From positions 10,603,034 through 10,667,033 of the forward strand of contig NC_082618.1 of the NCBI RefSeq assembly GCF_030936135.1: 64,000 bases of DNA, given 5' to 3'. The stretch is from Gavia stellata. Taxonomy: Eukaryota; Chordata; Aves; Gaviiformes; Gaviidae. Positions 1 through 13,740 of the stretch are shown one piece after another; position 1 is the stretch's first letter, and every line of letters begins with the position of its first letter. Made by a program: the position numbers and the translations under genes. Under the pieces are notes generated by a model. It saw only the letters and a program-made list of their open reading frames with translations, was not told the DNA's origin and ran no database searches.

Positions 1-3000
1 TGGAAGTCTGGCTCATTTGATATGTTACTGCTAGAGGAAGCACTTCCCTGCACGGGTCAGATCATAACACCGAAATTTAAAAAGGAAAGGAAGAAAGAGA
101 ATATTTGAGAAAATATTTGGGCTTTTTACTCAAAGTTGAATATAAGATTTCCTCTAGAATCTTTTCCATTCATGATGCATGTGTGTGTTTGATAGTATTT
201 TAATGTATGCCAGTGTATTTTAGATGTATCCTACTGCTAGGTTTCAGTTGATGCAAGACCTGAGGTTAACAAAGTGGAAAGTCAAAGGCGAAAATCTTTC
301 ATTTGGTCTCTGGGGGGGAAAAAACTCTGAGACAAAGGTGCCGGAGTAAGAGGTCAGAATTGATCTTGCTGTTGCTTGGACATGTGCACTTGCAGGTGGA
401 TTGCAGTTTAGTAGAAAATAAAACTTCAGAAGGTGAATCCAGTTGTCAGTTCATGGGATTCCTGAAAAGAAAGGGAACGGTAACTCCAGTAACTCTGATA
501 AGCAGACTGTACCTGAACTATGTTTTCATCTGAAACTCTTCTACTGTTTACAAAAGGTAAGTCTGCTTGCTATTTTCTCAGTTGAATCCCTTGTTCAGTA
601 CTGCTGTTAATAGTAATGACACTTACTCTTAGAAAGCAATAAATTTCAACAGTGAAATGATCCCTTACGTACATGAAAGTCTTGCTCTTGGAAGTGGTGC
701 CTTTGAAACAAGGATCTGAAGGTACTTTATGTACAGTCTTGGCGTGCTCATGCTTCTGCATCTATGAGTGTTTGCTCATGTATTTTCTGCTTGATTGTAT
801 ATAGTGTTGAGACATTTCCTCTGAGCAGATGCTGACGATGAGAGACTTACTGCAATCACAGTCGTGCTTTTTTCCAAAAAGGAAGTAAATCTATTAGAGT
901 TGGCAACTGGACCAAAGTCCACAGTAAGCTGGTCTAGCAGGAGTCACATATCCCTTGGGGTTGTTTGGCTTTTTTTTTTTTTTTTTTTTTGCATGGTTCC
1001 AAAAACAGTGTGGTTACGTTTAGCTGGAAATGAACTATTGTTCTTACTTTATGGCCCTTGAAGATGCTAAATGGGTATTCAACCAAGGATTAGCATGCAT
1101 CAGTATCACCAAGGATGATGCCAGAGAAGCTAGTGTTTTTGGAAATGAAGCCATCTCTTGCTATACTTATCAGCTGCACTTGGAGCATTTGTGCAGCATT
1201 AAATGATGACACTTGCTCAATGCAGTCGTCTTTACTGCCTAGCGATAAATTTTCAGAGCATTCACAGTGGTCATTCTTCACAAGTGTGGTAATTCCACAG
1301 TGTCGTTTGAGTCATTTGTGCATTTTCAATATTGAAAATTTAATTTGAATCAAAAAATATCTATAGTTGTTCCTATCATGAATTTCCTCTGTTAATGCTT
1401 TTAGGTATTGAAAATGCAATTTAAAAAACCTAAAAATTCTAATTACCAAAGATGTTCATACGTGCTGTTTTCAGCAGTAAAGCTTTTATTGATTCAGAAG
1501 TGTACCAAAGGCCATTAAATAGATGAAGGGATCATATCACTGCCAAAAAACTGCAGCCATTTTCTGCTGTTGAATGCCTTTTACTTCCCAGATCAAAACT
1601 GTACACGTCTCAGACGAGGACTCTGAAATTAGCAGAGCCCATTTTGTACGATAGGAGCAGTTGTGAAATGAGCTGTGCTGGAATTCTGCCCATGTACCTT
1701 CACGTGTGTCTGAAGTGCTAAGAATACGTGGCCTACACTTGGAGGTGGTTAGGTAGCCTTCCGTGAAACCTTGAGTAAAGTCCATCAACCCAATGGCTTT
1801 TGGTCCTTCTCCTGGGAGGGAGGGGGAAAGACGCAGCAGGAAAAGTACCTTCTCATACAAAAAAATCTTCTTTCCCCCAGCGTGACGGGAAGCACGCATG
1901 CACCAGCTCCTGCCAATGCCCTGCTACCAAAAGGAGTTGACCGCTGTCTCTTCCCCTTAAATCTTGAAAGCCCAACTCCTGAAGTATTTTTCATCTTCAT
2001 CCTATTGTTTGCATCTGTGGTGGAAGTTGCTGGTTATGGCGGCGGTGTATCCTCCTGTTCCCTGCACTCCCTGTGGTTGGCACAGCAGGTTGTGTTGCTG
2101 CTTTTCTCTGTGTCATCGATTTATCCGTTATCTACAGACCACGGCCACCAAGTGTCCTGGGAAAGCGCACGGTCCGCGGGCACAGCTGCCTGGCTGGCCG
2201 AGGGCCCATAGGATCAGCGTCTGTATTAATTGCAGCTTTTGTTACCCTTATTCCCTTCAGTCCAGTAAACTGAAGCAAGAAGTTAGTAAAATGCAGTCAT
2301 CCATGCTTGCTGATTTATCGTTTCAGGAAAATAAAAACCTGACAGAAGCTTGGAAGATTGTGCCTCTTGTTTGGGACAAGCCTCCAACTTCCTTCTTCAT
2401 GTGTAGAAGATTTCCTGTTTGTGAAAATTAAAAGTAATGTTTGATAAGGTCCCTTGAGCAAAATCATCCACGAACTAGAAAATATATTAAGGATACTTCT
2501 GGATTTAATAGAAATCAAAATTTTCTGAGCATATTTGTAGAATCTAGAGATGCTGCTCTCGCTGATGGGTGCTCACTTCACGAGTCTCAGTAGCTCACAG
2601 AGAAACTAAAACAGATGGGTGACATCCCGGCTGTTTTATTATATAGACACACAAACTCAAGATTCTTGGGGTTTGGGGATTAAATAATGTTTATCATTGA
2701 GACAGACTTTATCAGTTTTCCTAGTTTTTGCAATTTAGTTCTTTTGTCTGGGCCACCAAAACTGGTAGGCTCTGAGGAAAGGTAACGGGGCAGGACGTCG
2801 GGGTGTCCGTAGGATGTGGCATAGGCTCACGTGATTGTTTGCCTAAAGGCATAGTTGAAAGATACTGGAAAATCAAGTTTAGTCTTTTATTTAGATTTCA
2901 TGAAAAGTGGCTTCAAGACTGAAAATCGCAAGGAAGATTTCTATTAATTTGTTAAACTGCAGTTAATTGTTGTGCTTTAACACAATCGGTTGCTGGCGGC

Positions 3001-4309
3001 ATTTGCATCTCGCATGGCTGCGTGGCGGTGATGCCCCCAGATCAGGCATGGGGATAAAACCAACCCAAGCTGCTTTCCTGTGTTTATTCAAGTCTGTGGG
3101 AAGTGCAGAGACAACAAAAGTGTGTGTGGGTGTGGATACTAATTTTAAGACTAAAACAAGATAAATAAACAAGTATGTAAAGAACATCCATTTGTACAAG
3201 AGCACATCCAGCAGGCGCTCTCTGTTAATTGTTAACGTAGAATACAAATGAGGAAAAATAATGGCAAAATACAACTTTCTTTTGTATTTAGGATCATTCC
3301 AGACAGATCTCTAACACTTAAATGCTTCCTTTCGATGGATTTGAAGCTGCCATCCTACTGCGTGTTTCCAGTCTGATGACCACCACGTAGGCTTCCATCG
3401 AAGTCACTACTTCCCTCCCTGCCAGCGACTGGGGCCAGACGCAGGGACCACGCGGTTTCAAGGAGCGGCGTGGGGTTCTTCCAGCGAGTAGCGCTGTGTG
3501 GTACCTAACAGCAGTCTGAAAACTCTCAGATTCTAACATTCTCCTTAGTCTTTAGACACAAACCATCACCTCAGTGCTGGTTCCAGCCATTCATGTCTCA
3601 TCACTACAAAATTGTAAAAACAGAGCTAAGGCAGCTGAATCTCCTGTCCCACGTTACCTGACTTACTGAACCTCGTCTTCTCACTTTTAACGCTGTATTT
3701 AAAAACCGTGACCGCAGAGCGAACAGATGTCCCTAGGTGGGTCACACGCTGCTTTTGTTTATCAGAGTTCATGTAGTTCCATCCCCTGCAAAAAAAATAA
3801 ATACAGCAGCAGATGCCTCACAGCCTTTGTTAAAGTGTTTGTCTGAGCTCTGAAAATATAGGACTCCTTGTACTCAGTTAAGCAATATTATTTATCTTAA
3901 GGACTGCTGAATTTTTTTTCAGCATTAGATTTTTATTGGGTGCAAGGTACAAATGAGACAGCTCATAGAGCTCTTGGGTGAACTGACTGTGCTGTCTGGT
4001 TTTTGGAAATTATATCTCCAAACTGCTCTGCACACTACCACTTCCAACATTTCTCAGTAAGTTGTTCCCCAGTTCTGCGTAACATGCTAAAATAACGCGC
4101 TTCTCCCTTTCCCAGACAGTGGGAAGCCTGGGCAGCTTACCAAGGCAGATTTCATTTTCCCTCGTCAAAGGAACAGATACATTTCCCTTTTACTCAAACC
4201 GAAGGGATCAGGGGTTTTTTTTAACACTGCCTTTTCCACAGAGTGTAACACAGACTTAATATAAATGAAATGATGGCGTGGTGTATAATTCTGCATAGAA
4301 CTATGGCAT
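1..4309. other. Intergenic, no gene recognised
   Basis: AT-rich single-copy-looking DNA. The open frames here (up to 155 codons) have no recognisable domain, no convincing splice context and overlap each other on both strands, so I treat them as chance. A run of 21 T lies at 970-990 and an HNF1-like palindrome at 3224-3236. I see no other structure. Confidence 0.6.
3224..3236. promoter_or_regulatory. HNF1-like homeodomain site
   Basis: GTTAATTGTTAAC is a near-perfect inverted repeat. It matches the HNF1 consensus GTTAATNATTAAC at all but one specified position. The match is seen in the sequence; that it is bound is inference, and one such match in 64 kb may occur by chance. Confidence 0.25.
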
Positions 4310-4420
4310 TGTAAAATAATTCAGGTTGGAAGGAGCTTCAAGAGTTGATCCAGTCCAGCCTTCTGCTCACAGCAGTGTCGTCACTGAATTTGGGCATGCC
4401 CTCAGGCTTGCAGGTACAGT
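4310..4420 (-). mobile_element. CR1 LINE 3' fragment
   Basis: The plus strand reads as the reverse complement of a CR1 3' end: a 'ggttggaaggagcttcaag' block, then 'gatccagtccagcc', then a diverged 'ctgctcacagcag' segment. The copy is short and older than the CR1 pieces further right. An A17 tract follows at about 4426-4442. Confidence 0.6.
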
Positions 4421-4442
4421 TGATTTAAAAAAAAAAAAAAAA

Positions 4443-5410
4443 GTTGAATTAAGATATTTTCTCTTCTTAAATACCTTCTTTTTACTTTGGTTTGTCAGTA
4501 TTCTGGTTATCCAGTCAGGTCATCTTATCTAGACTTTCAGATCTTGTCTGCAGATACGTATCTTCTTCTTACTGACTCTTCTATAGCTTTTTATTTCCTC
4601 AAATTATCTTGCCACTTATATTGTCTTTACACCACCTATTTGAGGGTTTTTTGGTCAAACTGAGGTAGAAAACGGGAACTAAACTGACAAGTAAATTGGA
4701 AAGGTGGTGGATTATGTGCTGGCTATGTTTGGAGTCAAAGAAATAGTTTGAGGCAACAGGCTTAAGTCAATCTTAACATCAGAGAGAAGTTTGGCCGCGT
4801 ATTTCAGTAGCTCTGGGTACATGGGTGATCTCGTTTAAAATTTGCTGAAATATGATCTAGAAAGCACAGCATTCATCTAAACCTTCCTTGTGTTTAGCAT
4901 ACAATGGTTGAGATGGTTTGCAGATTAAAAATTGTCCCTTCATTAATGCAGCATTTTGATGGAGAAAATATTTATATGTATTATAAATAAACCTTGGCCT
5001 CCCAATGAGAAACCGCAGGAAAACCGAAGAGCGCGTGTTAGTTAACTGGGTAACAACAAAGGAAAGCTGCTGCTTCGGAGCCAGAAACAGGATCCAACAC
5101 CACCAGTGGCAAATTAAGAAAGCTTTACAAATGATGTTTGTGTTGCGATGTTTGGAGTAACGAGACAATGCAAGGAACAGTGTGATTACAGAGATCTGGC
5201 CCTTACATTGTTAGACAGATCCCTCCTCCAAAGCGCTCCGTTGACATTTTGACAGCAGTCCCCGTGCACCGCTGTGGGTGCCAGGGCCACGCCGGAGGGT
5301 ACCAAGGGGAGAGCGAAGTACACGGGGTTTGTGCATGAAGGCTTGCCCGAGGTAGGGAGGAAGAGCTCAGCAATGGGGGTTGAATGAGCATACACTGATG
5401 CGATGCAGCC
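4443..5410. other. Intergenic, nothing recognised
   Basis: No gene, repeat or RNA gene seen. The 103-codon minus-strand frame at 4857-5168 shows no family resemblance or splice context. Confidence 0.5.
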
Positions 5411-5932
5411 TCAAAGTAAACTAAAGATTAGGACGGCAAGCTCGGCAGGAGCCGGCGGAGTGTCCTGCCAGTGAGGAAGGCCAAGAGCAGCCGGAGCCTC
5501 GTTAGCAGGAGCCGAGCCAGCAGATTGAGGGAAGCGATTATCCCTCTCCACTCCGCGCTCGTCAGGCCACATCTAGAGGACAGCGTCTGCTTCCCCGAGC
5601 CCCCTCCGGGCCAGGACAGACAAGGAGGTAACTGCAAAGATGCCGCCAGCCTCTTTGGTGGTGCAAGGCAGGAGGACGGAGGCCACAGACAGAAATTCAA
5701 GTGAGAGCAGTTCTGACCCGATACAAGGAGAAACTTGTTCGCCCAGAGGGCAGTGCAGCGGGGGACAGGCTGACACAGCGGCTGTGAACCTCTGTCCCTG
5801 GAGGTTTCCAAGAACCGCCTGGATAAACCCTCGGCTGCCAGCTCTGGCTGCACGCCGGCCCTGCTCTGAGCAGGAGGTCGGACTAGAGACCTCCGGGGGC
5901 CCTTCCAGCCTGTGTTCTCCTAGGATTTGAAC
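5411..5932 (+). mobile_element. CR1 LINE, truncated at the 5' end, sense orientation
   Basis: The segment carries the end of the CR1 reverse-transcriptase ORF and the 3' UTR in sense orientation. Recognisable blocks are 'gtcaggccacatctagag' near 5563, 'ggagaaacttgttcgcc' near 5729, 'ctggaggtttccaag' near 5799 and the terminal 'gagcaggaggtcggactag' near 5869. It is GC-rich, which explains several long overlapping open frames on both strands. It is 5'-truncated and no intact ORF2 remains. The left edge is approximate. Confidence 0.7.
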
Positions 5933-6031
5933 TCCCTTCCGAACTCACAAGGGCAGAACTGGCTGAATTTTTAAGCCCTGATGTTCAGATGTTCATGCAG
6001 CAATTTGTTCATGGCTCAATGCTTCATCTAG

Positions 6032-6232
6032 ATCACAGAATCACTACTGTTGGAAAAGACCTTGGTAAGACCATCAAGTCCAACCACCAACCCAACCCCA
6101 CCGTGCCCACTAACCCATGTCCCGCAGTGCCACATCTGCACGTTCCTTGAACCCCTCCGGTGATGGTGACCCCACCACCTCCCTGGGCAGCCTCTGCCAG
6201 TGCTTCACCACTCCCTCAGTAATGGAGTTTTT
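6032..6232 (-). mobile_element. CR1 LINE 3' fragment
   Basis: Begins with 'atcacagaatcac' (reverse complement of the CR1 terminal repeat) and runs through 'ccatcaagtccaaccacc' and 'cctccctgggcagcc' to 'accactccctcag'. This is the last ~200 bp of a CR1 on the minus strand. It closely resembles the copies at 14,407, 16,697 and 22,541, which suggests they belong to one subfamily. Confidence 0.9.
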
Positions 6233-9200
6233 CTTTTGTGATCCACCAGCACACCGAACAGAAAGTTAGATGATATTTTCCTTTTCACATGGAGACTTTT
6301 TAATCAAAGCCATTCACATTGTATCAGCGTGCTGCTTCAAGGGGCAGGAAAGGATTCCACACAGGAAGACCCAAATGATGCTCATTGACCGTTAGCGCAC
6401 GCTCATGTTTATGACCTCTCTCACAAGCAAGTGAATTGTAATTTTCTTGCCGTGTGGTCTTGCCTTTTTATCTTCAGTTCTGATTATAAAAATGTTCCTG
6501 TTTAAAAGACTTACGCAAGGGAATAAATCTGTGGGCCCGCAGCATCTTAGAGCATAGGCAGCCCCAGTATTTAACTTGTAACAAAGACAATTTTAGTGGA
6601 AGGTTTTTGATAAAGAGTTGGCAGCACATCAGAGGACCAATTTGACCATGAGATGTGAACAAAGATGTCACACTGGGTGTTTAAACTTCTTACCTTTCCC
6701 TCTAATTATATTTCTTTAAATGGTTATGAATGAAATATAAGCTAGAACACGATTGCCTTTAGAGTATATGGTATTTTCAAATAGTGACTCAATTGAAGTA
6801 GGCATTCAGTTTTACTTTTAGCATAATCCAGAGATTTGACTGCTTAACGAGGCACGAGGCAAACTAGCAGCACTTTAAAGTAGTAAGAATTAAGAGTGAC
6901 CTGAGGAATTATTAGCTTTTAGCACAAAATCTTTAGGGATAAGAAGTTTGGACTGTTGTTTAACCTATTTGATGTAACTGGGACAAAAATGCTAGCTATA
7001 TTTTGGCTTTTTTGTGTGGGTGGCAGGCAGGCTAACACAGCCAAAGACAGGTTGGGTGTGAAGAAGAGTAGAGTTCAAATAAATAAATGAAATATAGTAA
7101 GAGTTGATTAAAGGAAGGTAAGGGACAGAGCACAGATGTGCCTATCCCCTCCTGATGTATTTCACTCTCAGCTGGGTTTGGTCTTGCTTCCTTTAACTGC
7201 TAGGCTTTGATATTCCAGGGTAGCAACCAGACGCCTGCTTTACCCAGGCTTTTGTGTTCAAGGCAGCATTGACCCTTTGTCTAACAAGTGCTCGGGCAGG
7301 TTATAAATCTGTAACATTGCACTTCACCTTTTGTGTCTTGCTTAATGACCTTTTAAAAATAAATGCAGAATAGCTGAAGGAAACAGTATCAGCGATGGAA
7401 AAGCTGACACGTACGCAACCTGAGCTCTGATTTTTCAGATCGCTCCAGTCTGTTAAACAAAACTTCTTTTTCTTTGCTCTGTGCTTAAAAAAAAAAAAAA
7501 GAGGAAAAAGGGGGACAGGGGAGTGTTTTCTTAGCTGGGTTCTCTGTCTTATAATTCAGCTGTACACCACTTACTGGAAAAATGCTGCACAGAGTTACCA
7601 ACCTACAGAAAGAGGCTACAGTCATTCAAATATGAAAATAGATTCTTTGCACAAATATCTGCTATGTTGCTTTTAGAAGTCTGTGGAAAGCTGTTGCTTT
7701 AAGGGGCTCTTGCAAGAGCCATTGGAAATGGCATTGTGTGTTTCTCTTGCACAAAAATGATCATTTAAGATTCTCATCAGGCTCTTTTTCTGTTTCCCAC
7801 GGGACTAAATTTAATGTATGTAGCCTTGATATGAAAAAATATGTATGATAACTGTTATCTGAATTCATGAAAATATATACTATTCCAGAGGAATGTCGTA
7901 CTATAAAATGTTCTCCATCTGAATGAACGGAAAACTGAAGTTTCCCACCATTTCAAACAGGTACAATAATTTATTTTGGTGATGAGTATTTTGGATTCAT
8001 GTGTACAATGGTAAAACACTGACATTAATTTCTTCTGTTTATGTATTTTGCTTAAAATAAAAGATTACTCCAGAGGAAGGTATTTGAGGAAGACTACTTG
8101 CAGAGAGAGGCCAGATTTATTTTGGCTGGCTGTTCTGGCCTGTCAGCTAGAGAACAACCCGCACAGTTCACGGAGACCTTCAGCCTGCTTACAGTTCCCT
8201 TTACCACGACGACTTCTAATGTAGAATACGTGCCCTAGCTGAACTGACTTAGGCTGACAATCCCTTGCGAGCTGTACCAAATATTTTCCAGCAGTTTTAC
8301 TACTTAGATTCCCCAAATAATTGGAATACCAAAACCAGAGTGTGTTATGGGCAAGTCACTTGTCCTATTTGTATTTTTTCCACGTCCACAGTTGTACGCC
8401 CTGGCTCAGAGTGAAGAGATTCAGAGTGAAACAGTTCTCAAGTGTCCTCACAGCCTTTATTTCTGCCAGGGTTCTTCAAATGGTTGGTGCCATCTATTCT
8501 CACAGCTTAACTGAAAGCCTTGTGATTCGCACGTGTTTTTCCTCAAAGCCACAGCACTCTGATAAACGTTATAAGGTCAGTCTGAAAAATGTATTCAATA
8601 CTTTAACTTGCCACAGCACACGATGCACTTGCTAGCGGGGTGACAGTAAAGCTTCGCAGGAGTTCATACCCTTCGTACCCTACATGGCTGTGTTAACTTC
8701 TCGGTGCTGTGCTTTACCCTATATGGGACTTTATTTCTTTTGTTAGGGCCCTAATTTAATTTTTATTTCAGAATATTAGTATTTTCGTCTAGTCTTTACA
8801 GTGTTGTGCTGGGGAGACCCTCATGTATCAGGTTATTCCCTGGCTGTGCGCTTCAGTCTATCAGCTTTGGACCTTTGGCCTTTGCATAGATGACCCTGCC
8901 AGGGTTACAAATTGATGCCATAAACCACTTTGATCTAATTTGTAAAAACATACCCTGCTTTAACAAATCGTGTTCCAGATAGATTTGGGTTAAAGCGGTG
9001 GTGATGCCTTGAGCCCAAATGCCTGACTCTGAAACATGACCAGCGGAGAGCAGCTTTCTAGGGAAGTGGTGGTCTGGGGGGAGCAGTGCCGTTCGGCGTG
9101 ATTTACAAAGCTGTCTTTGGATTCCTTGCTGTTCCGCTGGTCTCTGGCAGAGGTGCTAGGAACCCGCCTTCAGAGTCCAGTAGTGTACTGCATACTGGTA

Positions 9201-12200
9201 AAAAAGTCAAATTCCATCCCAATAATGTCCCACTAGCTGCGAGTGTTTGGATTCCCTGCCTTCTGCCCCAGTGAAGACTGAAATTTAAATATGAACTTAA
9301 AATAATTTCTAATGGAAATTGTTACAGATCATTAAAAAAAAAAAATTGCTATTATAATCGGTTTTGTAGAGGACAATTTTTTCCAGGTTGGCTCACTATT
9401 AATCTTCATCTTTTTGAACACAAATTTGATTTGGGTCAATTTTTGCCCCACTTCCCCAACTCGCTGTCCCAGAATATCTTGCGGAGACCCAATGAATTGA
9501 TAATTGAAGAACACACATTACTGTATCATGACATGACACGCAGGAGCAGCGGGCTGGGTTTGTGGAATGCTGCTAGAGTTCCAATTTAGAATTTGCACCT
9601 AGTAAATGCTATTACAAAAAGCTTATTTATATGTGATTGAGTCTTTCAGCTATAGGTGAAGGTAGCTACCTACTCCTGAAACCTAACCTTTCCTTCTTGT
9701 GCACAAGGTAGCTGTATATTACAATACCCTCCCTATATCTTGTATCCTTCTATGTTTTAAAAATGTACTTACCATTTCCTTTTATTTCATGTGTTACTAC
9801 CTTCACTGATGTATAGATGTGTGTGTGTATGCCTATATATAGGTGCGTACAGAAGTCTGGAGTCTTACCATTGTCTTCTGTCCATTTAATCTTAGTTCCT
9901 ATAGCTCCTCTGGTCTGTCAGGAAAGGCATAATTCTAAGAGTCAAGAGTTGTATTACATCACTGGTTTGCTCATATGAAAGACTGGTAATGGTGCGTTTT
10001 GCTCTGTGCCACTGTTTGTTGTTTTGTTTTGTTTTTTAAAAAAGGGGGAAAAAAGGAGCAAGGGGTGGGAGAAGGGGAAAATACTGTCCTTCCAGCATTA
10101 GCAATAATGTTCCTGATGGTAGACTACTCTTAGAAGTCAACAGTGATGATTGAATTCCTCTTAATAAGAGCAAACGGCACTGTTGATATTGAGAACGTGC
10201 CGCAAGGAGCTTCTTACAAAAATTACTAAATACAAATTCTACCCCAGAAGCATTAAAAGCATTGGCATAACAGCATTGCCTTTTCTTAAAGTCCCTTCCA
10301 GCTGAGTTTGAAGACGAGAAAATCCAACACACAAAACGCCAGGATCAGGTGCAGAAAAGCAGCCCGCCGTTGGCCAAGCTTTGATGGACTGTGCAGTGCG
10401 GAGAGCGTAGTACGGTGTTGTACCGAAAGTGATCTGTTTGCCACGGAGTATCCTGGGGTAATTGAATGCTCCATAATGAGGGCGCAGGATGTGTTAATCA
10501 TTCCATTTCAGCTTTCTTGACGGGAACTTGGCAGTAAGTTACAGTGAAGCAGGCACTGATCCTGAAGTTTTTATTAGCATTGCCCATGCGACTGGCAGAT
10601 TTTATTATTGTACTGTTCTTCCTGATTTTCTAAATGGAGAAGCAAGTTACGCTATCGCTTCTACAGGCTCTGCTGGGGGCCAATTTTGCAAAATAACTTT
10701 CGTAAAGTAAACCTTTACTTTCTCATGTGTAGGGGTTTTTTTACCCTTATCTCAGTCTTTTTTTTTTTTTTTTAAGCCTGTACTTAGTCTGTTTAGCCAG
10801 AAAGTTGAAAACTCTAGGCAGCTATATCTTCTGGAGAAGTTAAGACTTACTTAGCCATATATGTCTTAGTCAAAGAGGGGGAAATGACCTATTGGAAGAG
10901 TTAATTCCATCTTATATAGCTTACTGTGCGTGCTCTTTTTGTTTCGTAAAAGAATTTTATCTGTCAGAGCTGCTTCTGTGTATATACTTCTGTTGCACAG
11001 CCCTTTTATAAACTTCCTATGTGTGTAGCAAAACAAGCGACTCGGTTTCACCAAGCTGACATCTCTTTCTTGAGGCTGAATCAGTTACTGAGGTCATTTG
11101 GTACTTGCTAGAAATGGTCAGGCGTGATTTTTCTTTTTAATAAGCTTGATATGAGGCATTTGTAAATCACGAACTGTGGATTGCCTGTTGTCCTGCAACT
11201 CTTCTCTGTCACGATCTCAGAACATTCCTATGGTTGCAGTGGAAATTGCACTGACTTTTTAAATGTGTTTCCATGCAATCTGAATGTTTGTGTTTTATGA
11301 GCTTTAATAGCTGTTTTTAAAAATAAATCAAACTTGTTCCATAACATGTGCATTCATATCTGTGGGATCATAAACCTGAACTTCCCGTTTATGCTCTGGC
11401 ACTGCAATATTGACAATCAGGACAATAGAAACCCATTTCAGGATTTTTTATATGATTGACACCGGCGTCCTTTTGCAGTGCTTGATAGGACACCGTGTTC
11501 TCTGCCAATCAAAGTGTTGTAAAACCACTGAAGCAAATGGGCCTTTGGCAATTTTTCTGCTTACAACCTGTTTCGTAGGCTTCATCTGAGCTCTCTATAC
11601 ACAGGGACGCTCCTTGGACGGGGACTGTCCCAACACGCAGTTCCCAAAATGTTTCAGCTATATCAAGGATTTGGAGCACTGAAATTCTCTGAGGCCATGG
11701 AAATTAATGATGAATCCTCCTTTTTACTTAGATGTGTTTGGAATGAAGTGCTGCACAGAACGCCGAGCAGCCATCGGTTGCAGTGAACTGCAGCTGCAGG
11801 GGCTGGAGGAAGACTTCAGCACCTCGGTGCTTGCCCTTGTGTCTTTATCCTGCTCTTTTAAGCAGCAGCTTTCCTGTACCTTAGGGAGCCTACTGTTTTT
11901 CTCCCAGGTTTATTCATAGGTTCAGCAGTGACTGTTGGGTTCCAGGACATAAAACAGGATGTTTTACTGCAGGTAAGAAAGCATTTTGTGTAATGCTGAG
12001 AGTTTCATGTACAACAAACTCAAATGATTCTAGGTTTTCAAAGATATGGCATTCTTGATAGAAAACGACTATGATTTATTTAGGGCTTAATCTCAACATC
12101 AACACAATCAGCAAAATGTAAAACTTCTGCCTTCCCTTCTCTCTCATAAATTCTTCATAACCACACAGAGCTGGAAACTAATCAATCAAGATCTTTCTCC

Positions 12201-12829
12201 TACGTGCTGGGAACAACGAGTAGTCTTCGTAATGTGGGAAGTGGATGGGTGTTGTCATTAGGAAGGTAATTTCAGTCGATGGAAACTAATATATTTTTGC
12301 AAGGTTCTCTTCATATGATAAAAAGAAAGGGCATGGAAAAGTTTAACTAGGAGAAGATTGATTGTAAGAAAACAAAACCCATAGTTATTAAAATAGTGTC
12401 AGCTGCTTGGATTTTTTTAATCAGAACCATGTTTGAGTACTAGCTGTCTAAATCATTTCAGAAGAAATTAACAGGTAAAAGATAATAAAATAACGCAAAT
12501 TGATTACAATCTTATACCTTTTACAATGTAACTTCAAATGCAAATTGCATTCAACTGCAAGAAGGGAAATAATGTCCCAAAGGCATTTCAATTAATTGCT
12601 GTACTTAATTACACTCATAATTTTACTTGTGTGACTAATTATAATCAGGTTTTGTGTGTGTATATGGATTGATTTCTGACAGTAAAAGCCCCAAACAGTG
12701 CGTTATTTTTAGGAAATGTATTTAAACTTTATGATGAAAACTGCATGGTCCCATTCTCGACAGTTGGCCTGAATGAGTTGTGTCTGTGTGCAGAAAGTTT
12801 GGAGGGCATCAGGAAGACAAACTGCCCCG
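6233..12829. other. Intergenic, no gene recognised
   Basis: AT-rich DNA with no supported gene. A notably AT-rich stretch with repeated TAATTA/TTAATT cores at about 12,480-12,680 resembles homeodomain-dense conserved noncoding DNA but cannot be proved so from sequence alone. A short TG/TA-rich tract lies near 9810-9845. Confidence 0.55.
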
Positions 12830-13740
12830 GCTTTATCCAGCCCGGCTGAGGAGGTCACTGCGGCCCTGGTGATACTGCTCGGGTGCTCATGATCCCAAAT
12901 TCTTCGATTGCTTTTTATCCTGCGATGGGCACCGAGTCCACGTCGGCGGCCCCGAGCCGTTGGCCAGCTCCACCAGTGCGTCTGGAAATGCACCGGGAGT
13001 GTTTCCCCTATTCCCCGTAGCCGCCGGCGCCGCACTTTGTGTCGTGCTCCTCAACCAGCGCGAAGCAACGCTACTTTTGGGGGGAGTTTCTTGCGGTGTG
13101 ATGTTTCCTGCCATGTCTCTGCCACCTGAAGCCCGAGGGCTACCTGAACCGTGGTGGGGAAGGCAGTGCCTGGCTGTTTTATTCTCCGGGACGAGCCCCC
13201 AGCAGATGCCCGCAGCAAGGGGGTTGCCGGCCTTCTTGGGCTCCCCTCAGCCCCACTGGAAGGGACCCTCGGAAGACGGGGGCCAGCGGCAGGCGAGGTC
13301 TGTGGGTGCCCAACCCCTCCCCTGCCACCGCTGCCATGCTGAGAGGGGCTTTTTCTCTTTTTTCTCCCCTTCTTTTTCTCCCCATTCCCAAACTTTTTTC
13401 TTTCAGGTCACTTTTTAAGTGGCAGGACTACCCTGCCCGGGATTTGAACCCGACTTTGGCGACGGTGGGTGCTGCAGCCCGCCATGCCACCATGCCCACC
13501 TCAGAGGGGCCGCAGCCCGGCCGCGCTGCTGCTTCCCGCAGCCTGTGAACGGCAAGGCAGAGAGTCGGTCCCGTCTGCAAAAGAGGTTACAAACGGGGAA
13601 ATAACACCGAGAAAAACGAGGTGCACGAAGACTTGCCAGGCCGAGCCCTGTCCCCGGGCGTGGGACGCCCCGGACGGGCCTCCGGGTGCCTCGGCTGCTT
13701 CCGTGGGGGTGCATCGCCTCGTCTTGAAACAGGTGCTTCC
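12830..13740. promoter_or_regulatory. Isolated CpG-rich island, no assigned gene
   Basis: About 900 bp of GC-rich, CpG-dense DNA in otherwise AT-rich surroundings. Both strands are open in several frames here, as expected from the high GC, so no single frame stands out. It does not resemble the CR1 copies in this window. It could be the promoter or first exon of an unrecognised transcript, an orphan CpG island, or simply a GC-rich insertion. Confidence 0.4.

Noticed and set aside
13425-13500. Possible tRNA gene on the minus strand (GGTTCAAATCC B box with a 5-bp T stem and a weak A-box match upstream)
   Set aside because: No 5' strand complementary to the 3' acceptor segment is present at the right distance and no clear anticodon arm. 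Chance B box in GC-rich DNA is more likely.
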